Origin: JAJYUU01 sp963822955 | Lineage (GTDB): Bacteria; Actinomycetota; Actinomycetes; Streptosporangiales; Streptosporangiaceae | DNA: 64,000 nucleotides | Assembly (NCBI GenBank): GCA_963822955.1 | Contig: CAWGJS010000001.1 | Coordinates: 1,240,001 to 1,304,000 of the forward strand | Direction: 5' to 3' | Shown: in pieces, positions 25,455-34,383 of the stretch | Numbering within the stretch: the stretch's first letter is position 1 | Layout of the letters: each line of letters starts with the position of its first letter | Notes under the pieces: model-generated | The model's input: the letters and a program-made list of their open reading frames with translations, nothing else | Databases searched by the model: none | Told to the model about the DNA's origin: nothing | Position numbers and translations under genes: made by a program

Positions 25455-27059
25455 ATGACCACCGCATTAGAGGGGTCGGTACCGGAGAAGGGCCTGGTCA
25501 AGGGCACGAACTGGTGGGGCGCTTTCGTGATCGGCCTGGCCGGCACGATCCTCGTCACCGGCATCGCGCCCTATGTCGTCCAGGGAACCGGGGCCCTTGG
25601 CATCATCCTGATGGGCGTCATGACGATCGCCGGCTGTTTCCTCTGTCTCTGCCTGGCCGAGCTGGCGACCATCTGGCCGGACCGGACCGGTGGCATACCG
25701 GGGCTGGCGACCGAGTCCTTCCGGCCCCTCGTCGGCGATACCGCCGCGCGGCACATCGGCGGTGTGTCCGGGTGGGCGTACTGGCTCGGCTGGTTCCCGG
25801 TCGCGCCGATCAACGTGATCCTGACCGCGTCTTACTTCGCCGTGCTGTTCAAGTTCAGTCCGGGGCACACCATCGACCCGGTCGGGACGACCTGGGGTGC
25901 GCCGATCGGCGTGACGATCATGCTGATCTGCTTCGCGCTGCTGGTCCTGATCTTCATCCCGGCCTACCTCGGGATCAGGCTAGGCGCAGCGTTCGCGACC
26001 GTCCTCGGCGTCCTGTCCATGCTGCCGATCACGGCGATGATCTTCCTGCCGTTCTTCAAGCCAAGCTCGATCCACTGGAGCAATGTCGCCGGCTTCCACC
26101 TGCCGCCGCACGTGCATGGCAGCATCACGTTCGTCTTCGCCTGGTTCTTCCCGATCCTGTGGAACGTCATCGCGATGGAAGCCGCCGCCTGCTACGTCGG
26201 CGAGTGCCGGGGCGGCGCCAGGGACGCCAAGATAGCGCTCACCGCCGAGGGCATCTTCGGGATGTTCATCTACATCATGACGCCGCTGATGTTCGTGGCG
26301 GTGCTCGGCCTGCTGCTCACCTCGGCCGACCCGCTGACGCTGTACCTGACGTACACCGACCACATCTTCGGAGCAGGAAACTGGGAGAGGTGGTTCGTCG
26401 GGATACCGCTGATCCTGGCGCTGGCACTTTCGGTACTCAACGCGATCATGGGAGTCGGCCGGTCGCTCTACCAGGCCGCCGAGGACGGCCTGCTGCCGCG
26501 GTTCTTCGAGCACAAGAACAGGCACGGCGTCCCCGACTACGCCATGGGCTTCAACGTAGTCTGCGCGGCGCTCCTGGTGCTGCTCGGCTCACCGCTGCGG
26601 ATCTACATCATCTCCAACGGCGGTTACCTGCTGTCCTGTGCAGGCGCGTTCGCCGGCTACTTCATCTACCGCCACCTGCGGCCTGACACCCCGCGGCCAT
26701 TCCGGCTGCCTACGGTCGCGAAGTGGGGCGCACTCTTCGTGTTCATCGTCTGGATGGCGATCTACTTCTTCGGCGGCTGGAACTCGCCCAAGGTCGTGGT
26801 AGGGCCAGGCCAGGGCCCAGGGCTTTACCTGCTGGGCCTGCTCATCGTCGCCTTGTACGCGCCGCTGTACTGGTGGCGGGCCTGGCAGGACCGCAAGCTG
26901 CTGGCCTCGGGCCGGACGCCCAAGTACGGCGCGCCCCCGGCACCCTGGAAGACCGTCGCGGCCAGCCCGGCGGCGGCTGCCCCAGCCGGGTCGCCAGCCG
27001 CCGAAGGCGCAGTGACCGCTACCGATCCTGAAGTTGGCGCCGATCCCGTCGGCGATTAG
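25455..27059 (+). CDS. APC superfamily amino acid/amine permease
   Basis: 534 residues, about 12 transmembrane segments. N-terminal APC hallmark GTILVTGIAPYVVQGTGALG, then AELATIWPDRTGGIPGLA, GWAYWLGWFPVAPINVILTA and AIMGVGRSLYQAAEDGLLP. The last 50 residues are hydrophilic and Ala/Pro-rich. Its position right after glnT suggests uptake of the amine or amino acid processed by the cluster. Confidence 0.88.
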   Translation: MTTALEGSVPEKGLVKGTNWWGAFVIGLAGTILVTGIAPYVVQGTGALGIILMGVMTIAGCFLCLCLAELATIWPDRTGGIPGLATESFRPLVGDTAARHIGGVSGWAYWLGWFPVAPINVILTASYFAVLFKFSPGHTIDPVGTTWGAPIGVTIMLICFALLVLIFIPAYLGIRLGAAFATVLGVLSMLPITAMIFLPFFKPSSIHWSNVAGFHLPPHVHGSITFVFAWFFPILWNVIAMEAAACYVGECRGGARDAKIALTAEGIFGMFIYIMTPLMFVAVLGLLLTSADPLTLYLTYTDHIFGAGNWERWFVGIPLILALALSVLNAIMGVGRSLYQAAEDGLLPRFFEHKNRHGVPDYAMGFNVVCAALLVLLGSPLRIYIISNGGYLLSCAGAFAGYFIYRHLRPDTPRPFRLPTVAKWGALFVFIVWMAIYFFGGWNSPKVVVGPGQGPGLYLLGLLIVALYAPLYWWRAWQDRKLLASGRTPKYGAPPAPWKTVAASPAAAAPAGSPAAEGAVTATDPEVGADPVGD

Positions 27060-27077
27060 GCGAAAGGCAAAGCAAGC

Positions 27078-27554
27078 ATGGTGCTCCTGGGACGTAATCG
27101 CTGGGATAAGCAGCCGACGTCCCAGGCAGCCGTGCTGCTGGCGTCGTCGGGCTCGCCGTTCAGCAGAGCCGCGATGCGGCGTGCCCGCGAGCTCGCCGAC
27201 GGCCAGCCAGTCGCGGTGCTGTCGATACTCAAGGTCTACGGCTCGACCTTCGGGCTGCCCAATCCGGGTTTGATGCCCACCCGCAGGGAACGCGAGCAGC
27301 AGCTCAGCAACGTCAAGCTGGCGATCCGCGAACTAGAGAACCGTGGCTGTACGGTCGACGGCCAGATCGCGGCGACGCGCAGCGCGGGCCGCACGATCGC
27401 GAGGGTGGCGAGGGCGAGGAAGGTCACCTACGTCATCATGGACACCCAGCGAGCTACTGGGATCCGGCGCGTTATCGAAGGCGAGGTCGCGAACAACGTC
27501 AGGCGCTGGCTACGGGGCGCCGCCACGCTTGAGCTCATCGGGGAGAAACCCTAA
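27078..27554 (+). CDS. divergent universal-stress-like protein
   Basis: 158 residues, 18 bp after the permease. Reads AAVLLASSGSPFSRAAMRRA and AVLSILKVYGSTFGLPNPGL in the USP N-terminal half. The nucleotide segment is replaced by TGIRRVIEGEVANNVRRWLR. The fold is likely USP but ATP binding is doubtful. USP partners of transporters are known; a regulatory link with the permease is inference. Confidence 0.65.
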   Translation: MVLLGRNRWDKQPTSQAAVLLASSGSPFSRAAMRRARELADGQPVAVLSILKVYGSTFGLPNPGLMPTRREREQQLSNVKLAIRELENRGCTVDGQIAATRSAGRTIARVARARKVTYVIMDTQRATGIRRVIEGEVANNVRRWLRGAATLELIGEKP

Positions 27555-27660
27555 CGCCTTCCATGCGGGGCTCGCTGTTACAGCATGCCCTCGCTGGCGC
27601 GATGATAGAGGCGGGAAGTAACGGACCTGCCTGGCTGGCCAACGAGCCGGCGAAAGTCAC

Positions 27661-28143
27661 GTGAGCATGATGTTCGCACGAATCCTGGTAGCAATCGACG
27701 ACTTCGGCGAGAGCCAGGCCCTGCTCGACCTGGTGAAGGGCTTGGCCACCGCGGGCACGACGCAAGTGCACGCCGTGCATTGCCGGTTGCGCGAGCTATC
27801 GGGCTACTCGTGGTACGCACGAGAGAGCCGCAGCGACGCATCCTTCCAGGCCGAGGCGGCCGTCTTCGACCTCCGGATGGCCGGGCTGGCAGCGGGCGCC
27901 GACGTCCGGTACGCGATCGTAGACCGGGTTGCCGAGGCGATCTTGGCTGAGGCGGCGGATTTTGACGCCGACCTGATCGTGCTCGGTCCGCCACGGCGGC
28001 GTGAGCTTGCCGCGCGATTGCTCGGAAACGTCACGCAGCGAGTCGTGCAGCGCGCCAAGTGCCCGGTGATTATCGCGCCCCGCGCCCCTGGCCGGCGTCA
28101 GCCGAGCCTCGCTTCCGATCCTGCTGCCAGCGGGCACTCCTGA
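27661..28143 (+). CDS. universal stress protein, paralogue of the 18.6-kb gene
   Basis: 160 residues, GTG start. MMFARILVAIDDFGESQALL starts the USP fold. The middle (EAAVFDLRMAGLAAG) and VDRVAEAILAEAADFDADLI closely match the gene at 18586. The nucleotide segment GPPRRRELAARLLGNVT lacks the second Gly and has GN in place of GS. Last gene of the glx/glnT set. Confidence 0.85.
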   Translation: MSMMFARILVAIDDFGESQALLDLVKGLATAGTTQVHAVHCRLRELSGYSWYARESRSDASFQAEAAVFDLRMAGLAAGADVRYAIVDRVAEAILAEAADFDADLIVLGPPRRRELAARLLGNVTQRVVQRAKCPVIIAPRAPGRRQPSLASDPAASGHS

Positions 28144-28273
28144 CCTCGCCTCAGCAATAAGCCTTTCCTCGCTTCGAAAGCCCGCTTCTGCGGGGCGCCG
28201 GCGGAGCTCGACACGGCTTCATACGAGGACCTGAGCGCCACCGAACTGTGTCCTGATGGTGCTGCTAACGTTC

Positions 28274-28303
28274 TTGACAATGCTAGATGCTATAGCGTTT
28301 GAT
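28274..28303 (+). promoter_or_regulatory. promoter with GCTATAGC operator (site 1), sugar ABC operon
   Basis: -35 TTGACA at 28274-28279, 18-bp spacer, -10 TTTGAT at 28298-28303. The operator ATGCTATAGCGTTT (28287-28300) sits in the spacer. Start codon of the binding protein is 28340. The same operator recurs at four other places in the next 14 kb. Confidence 0.75.
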
Positions 28304-28339
28304 CTTTACCAGCATATTCCGCGCCTACCGGGAGGAAGC

Positions 28340-29695
28340 ATGGCCAGACGCAGGCGACGCGCAGCGGCGGCAGGGATCCTGGCTACGGCGCTGATCACGG
28401 CGGTCGCAGCCTGCTCATCGGGCTCATCGGGCTCATCCGGGGCAGGCGGTAAGCCGACAATCACGATCTGGAACGACGCACTTGCCGTCGGATCCTGCGG
28501 CGTCCCCGCGTCGCAGTCGTTCCTGACCAAGGGCGTGAATCTGTTCCTGAAGACCAACCCCGGCTTCAATGTAAAGATCACCCAGGTAGCGTGCGACGCC
28601 TCCCCCGCCTTCAACACGCTGCTGAAGTCGTCGGAGGTAGCCGGTACCACCCCGGACATCGTGCAGCTGTACGTCGGGGGCCAGGTCATACAGAACGGCC
28701 CGTACCTGGTGCCGCTCAACAAGTACCTGTCGAAGTCCTACGTCAATTCCCTGAGCGGCTGGAAGTTCGTCACCGACGGCTACCAGTCCAAGCCCAACGG
28801 CAACATCTATGCGGTGCCGTACGGAGCGGGCTACTGGTACTTCGTCTACTACAACAAGTCGCTGTTCGCGAAGGCCGGCATCAGTAACCCGCAGCCTGCA
28901 ACCTGGGCCGACCTCATTGCGCTGGCGCAGAAGCTCAAGGCCAAGGGCATCACGCCGTTCGACATCGGCGAGAAGGAAGGCTATGTCGGCGCCTGGACGC
29001 AGGACGCACTGATCTCTGCGCTGGTCGGCGACGCCGGGGTGCTCAAGATGTACAACGGCGCTCAGTCGCTGGACTCATCCACCCTGACCAAGCCGTACAC
29101 GGCCTGGCATGAGCTGTTCGCTGACGGGCTGACGAACTCTGACGCCCCGTCCCTCACCTATTCAAGCGGGATCGCGGAGTTCGCAGCGGGCAAGGCGGCC
29201 ATGACCATGACGGGCGGCTTCTACAACAGCCAGTTCACGAAGGGGCTTGGATCCAACGTCGGCATCTTCCCCGTCCCCGTGCTGCCGGGCTCGGAGTTCC
29301 CCAAGAGCCTGTCCGGCGGCCCGAACAACGCCTACTCGATCTTCAAGACCTCAAAGTACGTGGCCGACGACATCAAGCTGATCAAGTTCCTCACCTCGCT
29401 GAAGGTCCAGGAGCTGTCGGTCAACGAGCTCGGCCAGCTTCCCAACAATGTGTCGTTCACGCCGTCGGCTGCGTTCCAGGCCCAGCAGCCGCTGCTCACC
29501 GCCCAGTACAAGTTCATCAACGTGGACCACTACGCGCTCGGCGAGGCCTTCGACAACATCATGCCGGGCACGATCTGCTCATACTGGTACCAGACCAACT
29601 CGGCCGTGTTCGGCGGCACGCTCAGCCCGTCAAGCGCGGCGTCCAGCATGGAGTCCCAGATGAAGAACTACCTGGCCACCGCGGCCAGTGGGTGA
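28340..29695 (+). CDS. ABC transporter sugar-binding lipoprotein
   Basis: 451 residues from ATG 28340 preceded by GGAGGAAG. Lipoprotein signal with lipobox VAAC at about 23. The mature protein follows the extracellular solute-binding family 1 pattern: TITIWNDALAVG, DIVQLYVGGQ, YAVPYGAGYWYFVYYNKSLF, KAAMTMTGGFYNSQ. Family 1 proteins bind mono- or oligosaccharides or polyols. Two permeases follow without an ATPase gene, as in many actinobacterial systems that share one MsiK-type ATPase. Confidence 0.9.
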   Translation: MARRRRRAAAAGILATALITAVAACSSGSSGSSGAGGKPTITIWNDALAVGSCGVPASQSFLTKGVNLFLKTNPGFNVKITQVACDASPAFNTLLKSSEVAGTTPDIVQLYVGGQVIQNGPYLVPLNKYLSKSYVNSLSGWKFVTDGYQSKPNGNIYAVPYGAGYWYFVYYNKSLFAKAGISNPQPATWADLIALAQKLKAKGITPFDIGEKEGYVGAWTQDALISALVGDAGVLKMYNGAQSLDSSTLTKPYTAWHELFADGLTNSDAPSLTYSSGIAEFAAGKAAMTMTGGFYNSQFTKGLGSNVGIFPVPVLPGSEFPKSLSGGPNNAYSIFKTSKYVADDIKLIKFLTSLKVQELSVNELGQLPNNVSFTPSAAFQAQQPLLTAQYKFINVDHYALGEAFDNIMPGTICSYWYQTNSAVFGGTLSPSSAASSMESQMKNYLATAASG

Positions 29696-30632
29696 GCCGA
29701 CCAGAGCTGCTGGCCGAGGCATTCGGCTCGGTACAGCAGTACGGTCGGCGAGAGACCGCAAGGGGCGGCGCTTCAGCTGGAATGCCTTTCCCTACCTGGC
29801 CGTGCTGCCTGCGGCCGCCCTCGTCATCATCCTCATGGTCGCGCCGATCGGGGAGACGATCTATCGCAGCTTCACCAACTGGGACGGACTGACCAGCAGC
29901 TTCATCGGGCTGGAGAACTTCAGGCTGATCTTTCAGAACCCCGTGAGCGATCAGGTCTTCCTCAATTCGGTGATCTTCCTGCTCTCGGTGCCGCTCATCC
30001 TGATTACCTCGCTCCTTGTTGCCGTCCTCGTCTACGAGCGCGTGCTCGGCTGGCGCGTCTTCCGGTTCCTGTTCTTCATACCGAACGTACTGTCGCCGGT
30101 GATCGTGGGCGCGCTGTTCAGTACGTTCTTCCTGCCTTCGGGGCTGGTCGATAAAGTACTCAGCCCGATCGGCCTCTCATCGTTCGCCTGGCTGTCGAAC
30201 GCCTGGCCAGCGCGCGTGGTGGTAATCCTGGCCCTGGTCTGGACGTCCTTCGGATTCGGCATGGTCGTGGTGCTGTCGGCGCTGTCCACGATCGACCCGG
30301 CGCTCTACGACGCGGCTGCCATTGACGGCGCGTCCTGGTGGCGCAGGCTCTGGTCGATCACGATCCCGCTGATCTCGGGGTCCCTGCAGTTCCTCAGCGT
30401 GATCAACGTGATCTACACGTTCACGTCGCTGTTCAGCTTCGTCTACGTCATCACCGCGGGCGGGCCCGGCTTCGCGACGACGACAGTCGACTACTTCACC
30501 TACCTGACCACGTTCGAGAACGGCCAGTTCGGCTACGGAGCAGCGCTGGCCGTCCTGCTGTTCCTGGTGGTCCTCGTGCTGACCGTGGTCCAGATCAAGC
30601 TGTTCCCGCGGCGTGAAGTGCAGGGCAGCTGA
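29688..30632 (+). CDS. ABC sugar permease, MalF/UgpA type
   Basis: 314 residues; GTG start overlaps the upstream stop by 8 bp. Six transmembrane segments and the EAA loop DAAAIDGASWWRRLWSITIP that contacts the ATPase. The N-terminus has a 30-residue basic tail. Partners are the binding protein before and the MalG-type permease after. Confidence 0.9.
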   Translation: MGEPTRAAGRGIRLGTAVRSARDRKGRRFSWNAFPYLAVLPAAALVIILMVAPIGETIYRSFTNWDGLTSSFIGLENFRLIFQNPVSDQVFLNSVIFLLSVPLILITSLLVAVLVYERVLGWRVFRFLFFIPNVLSPVIVGALFSTFFLPSGLVDKVLSPIGLSSFAWLSNAWPARVVVILALVWTSFGFGMVVVLSALSTIDPALYDAAAIDGASWWRRLWSITIPLISGSLQFLSVINVIYTFTSLFSFVYVITAGGPGFATTTVDYFTYLTTFENGQFGYGAALAVLLFLVVLVLTVVQIKLFPRREVQGS

Positions 30633-30634
30633 CA

Positions 30635-31459
30635 ATGACCACCTCGCATATCCGCCGCACCGTCGTGTTCCTCGCACTGTGCCTGGTCGGGATCACGACG
30701 GTCTACCCGCTGATCTTCATGGCGCTCAACTCCATGCGTACATCGCAGGCGTACGAGCTGAGCCCGTACGGCCTGCCGACGAGCTACAACCTGGACAACT
30801 TCCACGCCCTGTTCAACCAGGTGCCGTTCCTCTCCAGCCTGCTGCACTCGGTGATCGTGGTCGTGCCCGCGGTGGTCCTGGCCACGCTGTTCTCCGCGCT
30901 GGCCGCGTTCGTGTTCACCAAAGTGCCGATCCGGCTGGGGAACGTGCTGTTCTGGGTGATGCTCACGATCATGTTCATGCCTGGCATCGTGGTGCTGATC
31001 CCGCTCTACATCGAGATCGGGCACCTCGGCCTGGCCTCGAACTTCGCGCCAGCCATCCTGGTTTACACCGCGATCAACATCCCCTACGGCACGTACCTGC
31101 TCCGCTCGATATTCCGGTCCATACCCGACGCCGTGATCGAGGCCGCCCGGGTCGACGGCGCCCGCTGGCTCAAGATTTTCGTGCGGGTGGTCCTGCCCAT
31201 GGGCCGAGCCGGCGTCATGACAGTCGGCATCCTCACGTTCCTGAACATCTGGAACGAGCTGTTCATCAGCATCGTGCTGCTGCACACGCCGACCACCGAG
31301 ATGATGACGCCGACCCTGGCCCAGCTGAGCGGCCGCTACGCCAGTGACATCCCGGTCATCATGACCGGGCTGCTGCTGGGCTCGATCCCCACCCTGCTGG
31401 TGTACTTCGTGACTGCCCGCGTCTTCATCCGCGGGATGCTGTCCGGCGCCATCCGGTAG
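30635..31459 (+). CDS. ABC sugar permease, MalG/UgpE type
   Basis: 274 residues, 2 bp after the first permease. Six helices; the EAA loop is EAARVDGARWLKIFVRVVLP. N-terminal YPLIFMALNSMRTSQAYEL and the C-terminal cytosolic end are typical for the second permease. An SDR gene follows 49 bp downstream and is probably in the same transcript. Confidence 0.9.
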   Translation: MTTSHIRRTVVFLALCLVGITTVYPLIFMALNSMRTSQAYELSPYGLPTSYNLDNFHALFNQVPFLSSLLHSVIVVVPAVVLATLFSALAAFVFTKVPIRLGNVLFWVMLTIMFMPGIVVLIPLYIEIGHLGLASNFAPAILVYTAINIPYGTYLLRSIFRSIPDAVIEAARVDGARWLKIFVRVVLPMGRAGVMTVGILTFLNIWNELFISIVLLHTPTTEMMTPTLAQLSGRYASDIPVIMTGLLLGSIPTLLVYFVTARVFIRGMLSGAIR

Positions 31460-31508
31460 CGACCTGTCCTGACCACCAGGGACTCTCGATAACAAGGAGG
31501 GCAGCAGG

Positions 31509-32249
31509 ATGGCTGACGCTATTGAGGCGGTCGTGACCGGCGCGGCCAGCGGGATAGGCCGGGCGTGCGCCGACCGCATCCTGCGGGAGGGCGCGTCCGT
31601 CCTGGCGGTGGACCGCGACGGCGCCGGTCTGGAGCACTTCAGTGAGCAGGGCGTGGCCACCCTGGTCGCCGACCTGTCGTCTGAGTCCGAGCGGGACCGG
31701 GTGGTGGAGGCCGCAACCGGGGCCCGTTACCTGGTCAACGCGGCGGGCGTGATCCGCCTGCGGCCAATCCTGGAGTCCGGCGTGGCTGACATGCGCGAGA
31801 TCTATCCGGTCAACGTCGAGGCGGTCTGGGACCTGACATCCCGCCTTGGCCGGGCCATGCCGCGCGGCGGCGCAATCGTCAACATCGGCTCATTCGCAGC
31901 CAAGGTCGCCTCGACAATCGAGTGCGCCGTCTACGCGTCGTCCAAGGCGGCCGTCCTCAGCATCACGCGGTCGTTCGCGCACGCTTTCGCGCCCCAGGGC
32001 GTACGGGTCAACGCGGTCGTGCCAGGGATCATCGACACCCCGATGCAAGACCTGGTGATCGAGAAGGTTGCCGAGTTCCGGCACACCACGCCGGGTGATC
32101 TGGTCAAGACCAGGAACGCCACGGTGCCGCTCGGCCGCAGCGGCACGCCGCAGGAGTGCGCGGGCATCATCTGGTTCCTGCTGTCGGCCGAGGCTGACTA
32201 CATGACCGGCCAGGCCATCAACATCACCGGCGGCCAGATCATGTTCTGA
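31509..32249 (+). CDS. short-chain dehydrogenase/reductase (SDR)
   Basis: 246 residues with AAGGAGG upstream. NAD(P) motif TGAASGIGRACAD, then VNAAGVI, catalytic Ser in IVNIGSFAAK, YASSKAAV (Tyr/Lys), and the C-terminal GQAINITGGQIMF. Resembles 2,3-dihydroxybenzoate dehydrogenase or sugar-dehydrogenase-like SDRs. It shares the operator-controlled operon with the ABC importer, so it likely oxidises the imported sugar or polyol. Converges with the M24 gene, 12 bp apart. Confidence 0.88.
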   Translation: MADAIEAVVTGAASGIGRACADRILREGASVLAVDRDGAGLEHFSEQGVATLVADLSSESERDRVVEAATGARYLVNAAGVIRLRPILESGVADMREIYPVNVEAVWDLTSRLGRAMPRGGAIVNIGSFAAKVASTIECAVYASSKAAVLSITRSFAHAFAPQGVRVNAVVPGIIDTPMQDLVIEKVAEFRHTTPGDLVKTRNATVPLGRSGTPQECAGIIWFLLSAEADYMTGQAINITGGQIMF

Positions 32250-32261
32250 GGCCTGGCGAGG

Positions 32262-33425
32262 TTAGCGGCTCCAGGTGGTCAGGGCATTCGGGCTGAGCGG
32301 GCGCGCCATGGCCTGGGCCAGCTCGACGGCACCGTCCGGAGTGACGAGGAACAGGTTCTCAGTGCGCACGCCGAAGCGGCCGGGCAGGTAGACGCCAGGC
32401 TCCAGCGCCATCACCATCCAGCTGGCGACGGTCCGGCCCTCAGCCGGGATCACGTGCGGATCGTCGAAGACGGTGAGCCCGACGCCGTGGCCGCCGTGGT
32501 GCGGGAATTCGCCCTCCGGCCACGCGGCCGCAATCCGGTCTCGGATCCCGCCGAAGACCGCCGCGCCGGTCGCCCCGGTGCGCAGGTCGGCAGCGGCGGC
32601 GTCCATGATGCCGTAGAGCTGCCCGCGGATCTCGTCGACCTCGGCACTGCTCCCGTTGACATACGTGCGGCAGGTGTCGGCCCAGTAGCCGTCGGCGCCC
32701 ACGCTGAGATCGGCGACCACCGGCTCGCCGGACCCGGCCCGGAGTGCGCCGGCCACCGCCACAGGCGCGCACACCTCGGCCGTGTTCGGGCCCGCCAGGA
32801 CGTCAGCCACGAACTCGACCGGACCCCCGTGGCCGATCTGGGCTGCGGACTGCGCGGCGCTCATCATCTCGATCTCGGATGCGCCGGCCGCCGTCCCCTC
32901 GGCGATCGCGGTGTGCGCCAGCCAGCACAGTTCATACGACCTGAAGATCTTGACCAGCTCGTCGGGATCCTTGACAAGGCTCATCTGGTGCAGCGCCTCG
33001 TCGGCCGCGACGGCCGGGGCGCTCACGGCCTCGGTTACGGCCATGGCAAAGTCGCCCGCAACGCCGACCCGGCTTGCCGAAGCCACCGCGCGCGTTCGCA
33101 GCACCTCCGCCACCAGAAGAGGCAACGGGTTGAGCTCGAGGCCGAACCCACGCTCCCCGTAGGCGGAGACGGAGTCGGCATCCGAAAGCTTCCCGGCGAT
33201 CTCGGCCTCGTCGCGCATCACCACCAGGGTGCGCTCCCCCGCCGGCCCGATCACTGCCGCGGTGGGGCCGCCGTAGTACCGCGAGTAGCCGGTGAGCCAG
33301 TTCACCAGGGCCGGGCTCGTGACCACGAGAGCGTCAAGTTCGCTGGCGGCCATCCACGCCCTTACCCGGTCCAGCCTGGGCTCGGGCAGGCCCATCTTGA
33401 TCAGGTCGCTGACGACAGAGTCCAC
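32262..33425 (-). CDS. M24 family metallohydrolase (Xaa-Pro dipeptidase/creatinase type)
   Basis: 387 residues if started at GTG 33425, which has GGAGG 7 nt upstream (ATG 33446 is an alternative but directly abuts the operator). The N-terminal creatinase domain contains SPALVNWLTGYSRYYG. The catalytic domain has ADLSVGADGYWADTCRTYV (two metal Asp), HHGGHGVGLTVFDD (His), MALEPGVY and RTENLFLV (two Glu). All five metal ligands are present. Substrate could be a dipeptide, creatine-like amide or another C-N bond. Regulated by operator site 2. Confidence 0.85.
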   Translation of the reverse strand: MDSVVSDLIKMGLPEPRLDRVRAWMAASELDALVVTSPALVNWLTGYSRYYGGPTAAVIGPAGERTLVVMRDEAEIAGKLSDADSVSAYGERGFGLELNPLPLLVAEVLRTRAVASASRVGVAGDFAMAVTEAVSAPAVAADEALHQMSLVKDPDELVKIFRSYELCWLAHTAIAEGTAAGASEIEMMSAAQSAAQIGHGGPVEFVADVLAGPNTAEVCAPVAVAGALRAGSGEPVVADLSVGADGYWADTCRTYVNGSSAEVDEIRGQLYGIMDAAAADLRTGATGAAVFGGIRDRIAAAWPEGEFPHHGGHGVGLTVFDDPHVIPAEGRTVASWMVMALEPGVYLPGRFGVRTENLFLVTPDGAVELAQAMARPLSPNALTTWSR

Positions 33426-33446
33426 GTTTCCTCCTTCTGCCGACAT

Positions 33447-33460
33447 AAACGCTATAGCAT
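33447..33460 (-). promoter_or_regulatory. GCTATAGC operator (site 2)
   Basis: Reads ATGCTATAGCGTTT on the minus strand, directly in front of the M24 gene, in the intergenic region shared with the divergent SDR at 33521. No strong -35 is evident. If the core TATAGC serves as -10, the transcript would begin around the ATG/GTG region. Confidence 0.75.
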
Positions 33461-33520
33461 ATTGCCCACCACAGGTAGACCCTGGCGACCGCTGGCCGCC
33501 GGACCGACGGAGGTGGACGA

Positions 33521-34285
33521 ATGAAGCTGGCCGACCGGGTAGCCGTGGTCACCGGCGGGGCGCGGGGCATTGGCGAGGCGATCGCTACCCGCTTCACCGC
33601 CGAGGGTGCCACGGTGGCGATCCTGGACCTCGACGGCTCGGCCGCCGCGGAAACGGCTGGCCGGCTGGGCGGAACGGGGCACGCGTGCGACGTGCGGTCG
33701 CGCACCTCGGTCGACGCGGCGGTGGATGCAGTCCTGACCGAGCACGGCCGGATCGACGTGCTGGTCAACAACGCCGGGATCGGGCTGGCCGGGCCGTCGG
33801 AGACCTTCTCCGACGAGGACTGGCACACCTCCATCGGGATCATGCAGACCGGCGTGTTCCTGTGTTCTCAAATAGTCGGGCGGCACATGCTCGAGCGCCG
33901 GCACGGGGTCATCGTGAACATCAGCTCGATCAACGCATGGGAGGCCTTCCCGCTCCGGCTGGCCTACTGCGCCGCCAAGGCCGCCGTCGTGGCCATGACC
34001 GAGGTACTGGCAATCGAGTGGGCCGACCGGGGTATCCGGGTCAACGCCGTCGCGCCGGGCGTGACGCGCACGGCGCTCGTGCAGAAGGGCGTCGACGACG
34101 GCGTGATCGACGTAGCGGCTTACCACGCGCGCACGCCCATGCACCGGTTCGGAGAACCAGACGAGATCGCCCGTGCCGTGCTGTTCCTGGCCTGCGACCA
34201 GGACTCCTCGTTCGTCACAGGCACCACGCTGTGCGCGGACGGCGGCTGGAGCGCCATGGGATGGATCTCGCCTAGTTCAGCCTGA
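33521..34285 (+). CDS. SDR family oxidoreductase
   Basis: 254 residues with GGAGG upstream. Motifs: TGGARGIGEAIAT, DVLVNNAGIGLAG, IVNISSINAW (Ser), YCAAKAAV (Tyr/Lys) and GTTLCADGGWSAMGW at the end. Divergent from the M24 gene, with operator site 2 between them. Several SDRs of this island may oxidise successive hydroxyls of the same substrate or its isomers. Confidence 0.88.
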   Translation: MKLADRVAVVTGGARGIGEAIATRFTAEGATVAILDLDGSAAAETAGRLGGTGHACDVRSRTSVDAAVDAVLTEHGRIDVLVNNAGIGLAGPSETFSDEDWHTSIGIMQTGVFLCSQIVGRHMLERRHGVIVNISSINAWEAFPLRLAYCAAKAAVVAMTEVLAIEWADRGIRVNAVAPGVTRTALVQKGVDDGVIDVAAYHARTPMHRFGEPDEIARAVLFLACDQDSSFVTGTTLCADGGWSAMGWISPSSA

Positions 34286-34288
34286 GCC

Positions 34289-34317
34289 TTGACACGCTAC
34301 TTGCTATAGCGTTTGAT
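34289..34317 (+). promoter_or_regulatory. promoter with GCTATAGC operator (site 3), permease operon
   Basis: -35 TTGACA at 34289-34294, 17-bp spacer, -10 TTTGAT at 34312-34317. The operator TTGCTATAGCGTTT (34301-34314) lies in the spacer, as in site 1. The permease starts at 34384. Confidence 0.75.
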
Positions 34318-34383
34318 TCTCTCACCGGGGTACTTCCAGGGGTTTGCCGTTCCAGTCAGCGCATGCGGACTTGGGAGGAAGCG

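Noticed and set aside
27613..27627. GGGAAGTAACGGACC upstream of the USP at 27661 as a DevR box
   Set aside because: Does not keep the GGG-C-N4-G-CCC spacing.
28170..28200. cccgc-ttct-gcggg hairpin after the last USP gene as a terminator
   Set aside because: Five-base-pair stem without T-run; too weak to support.
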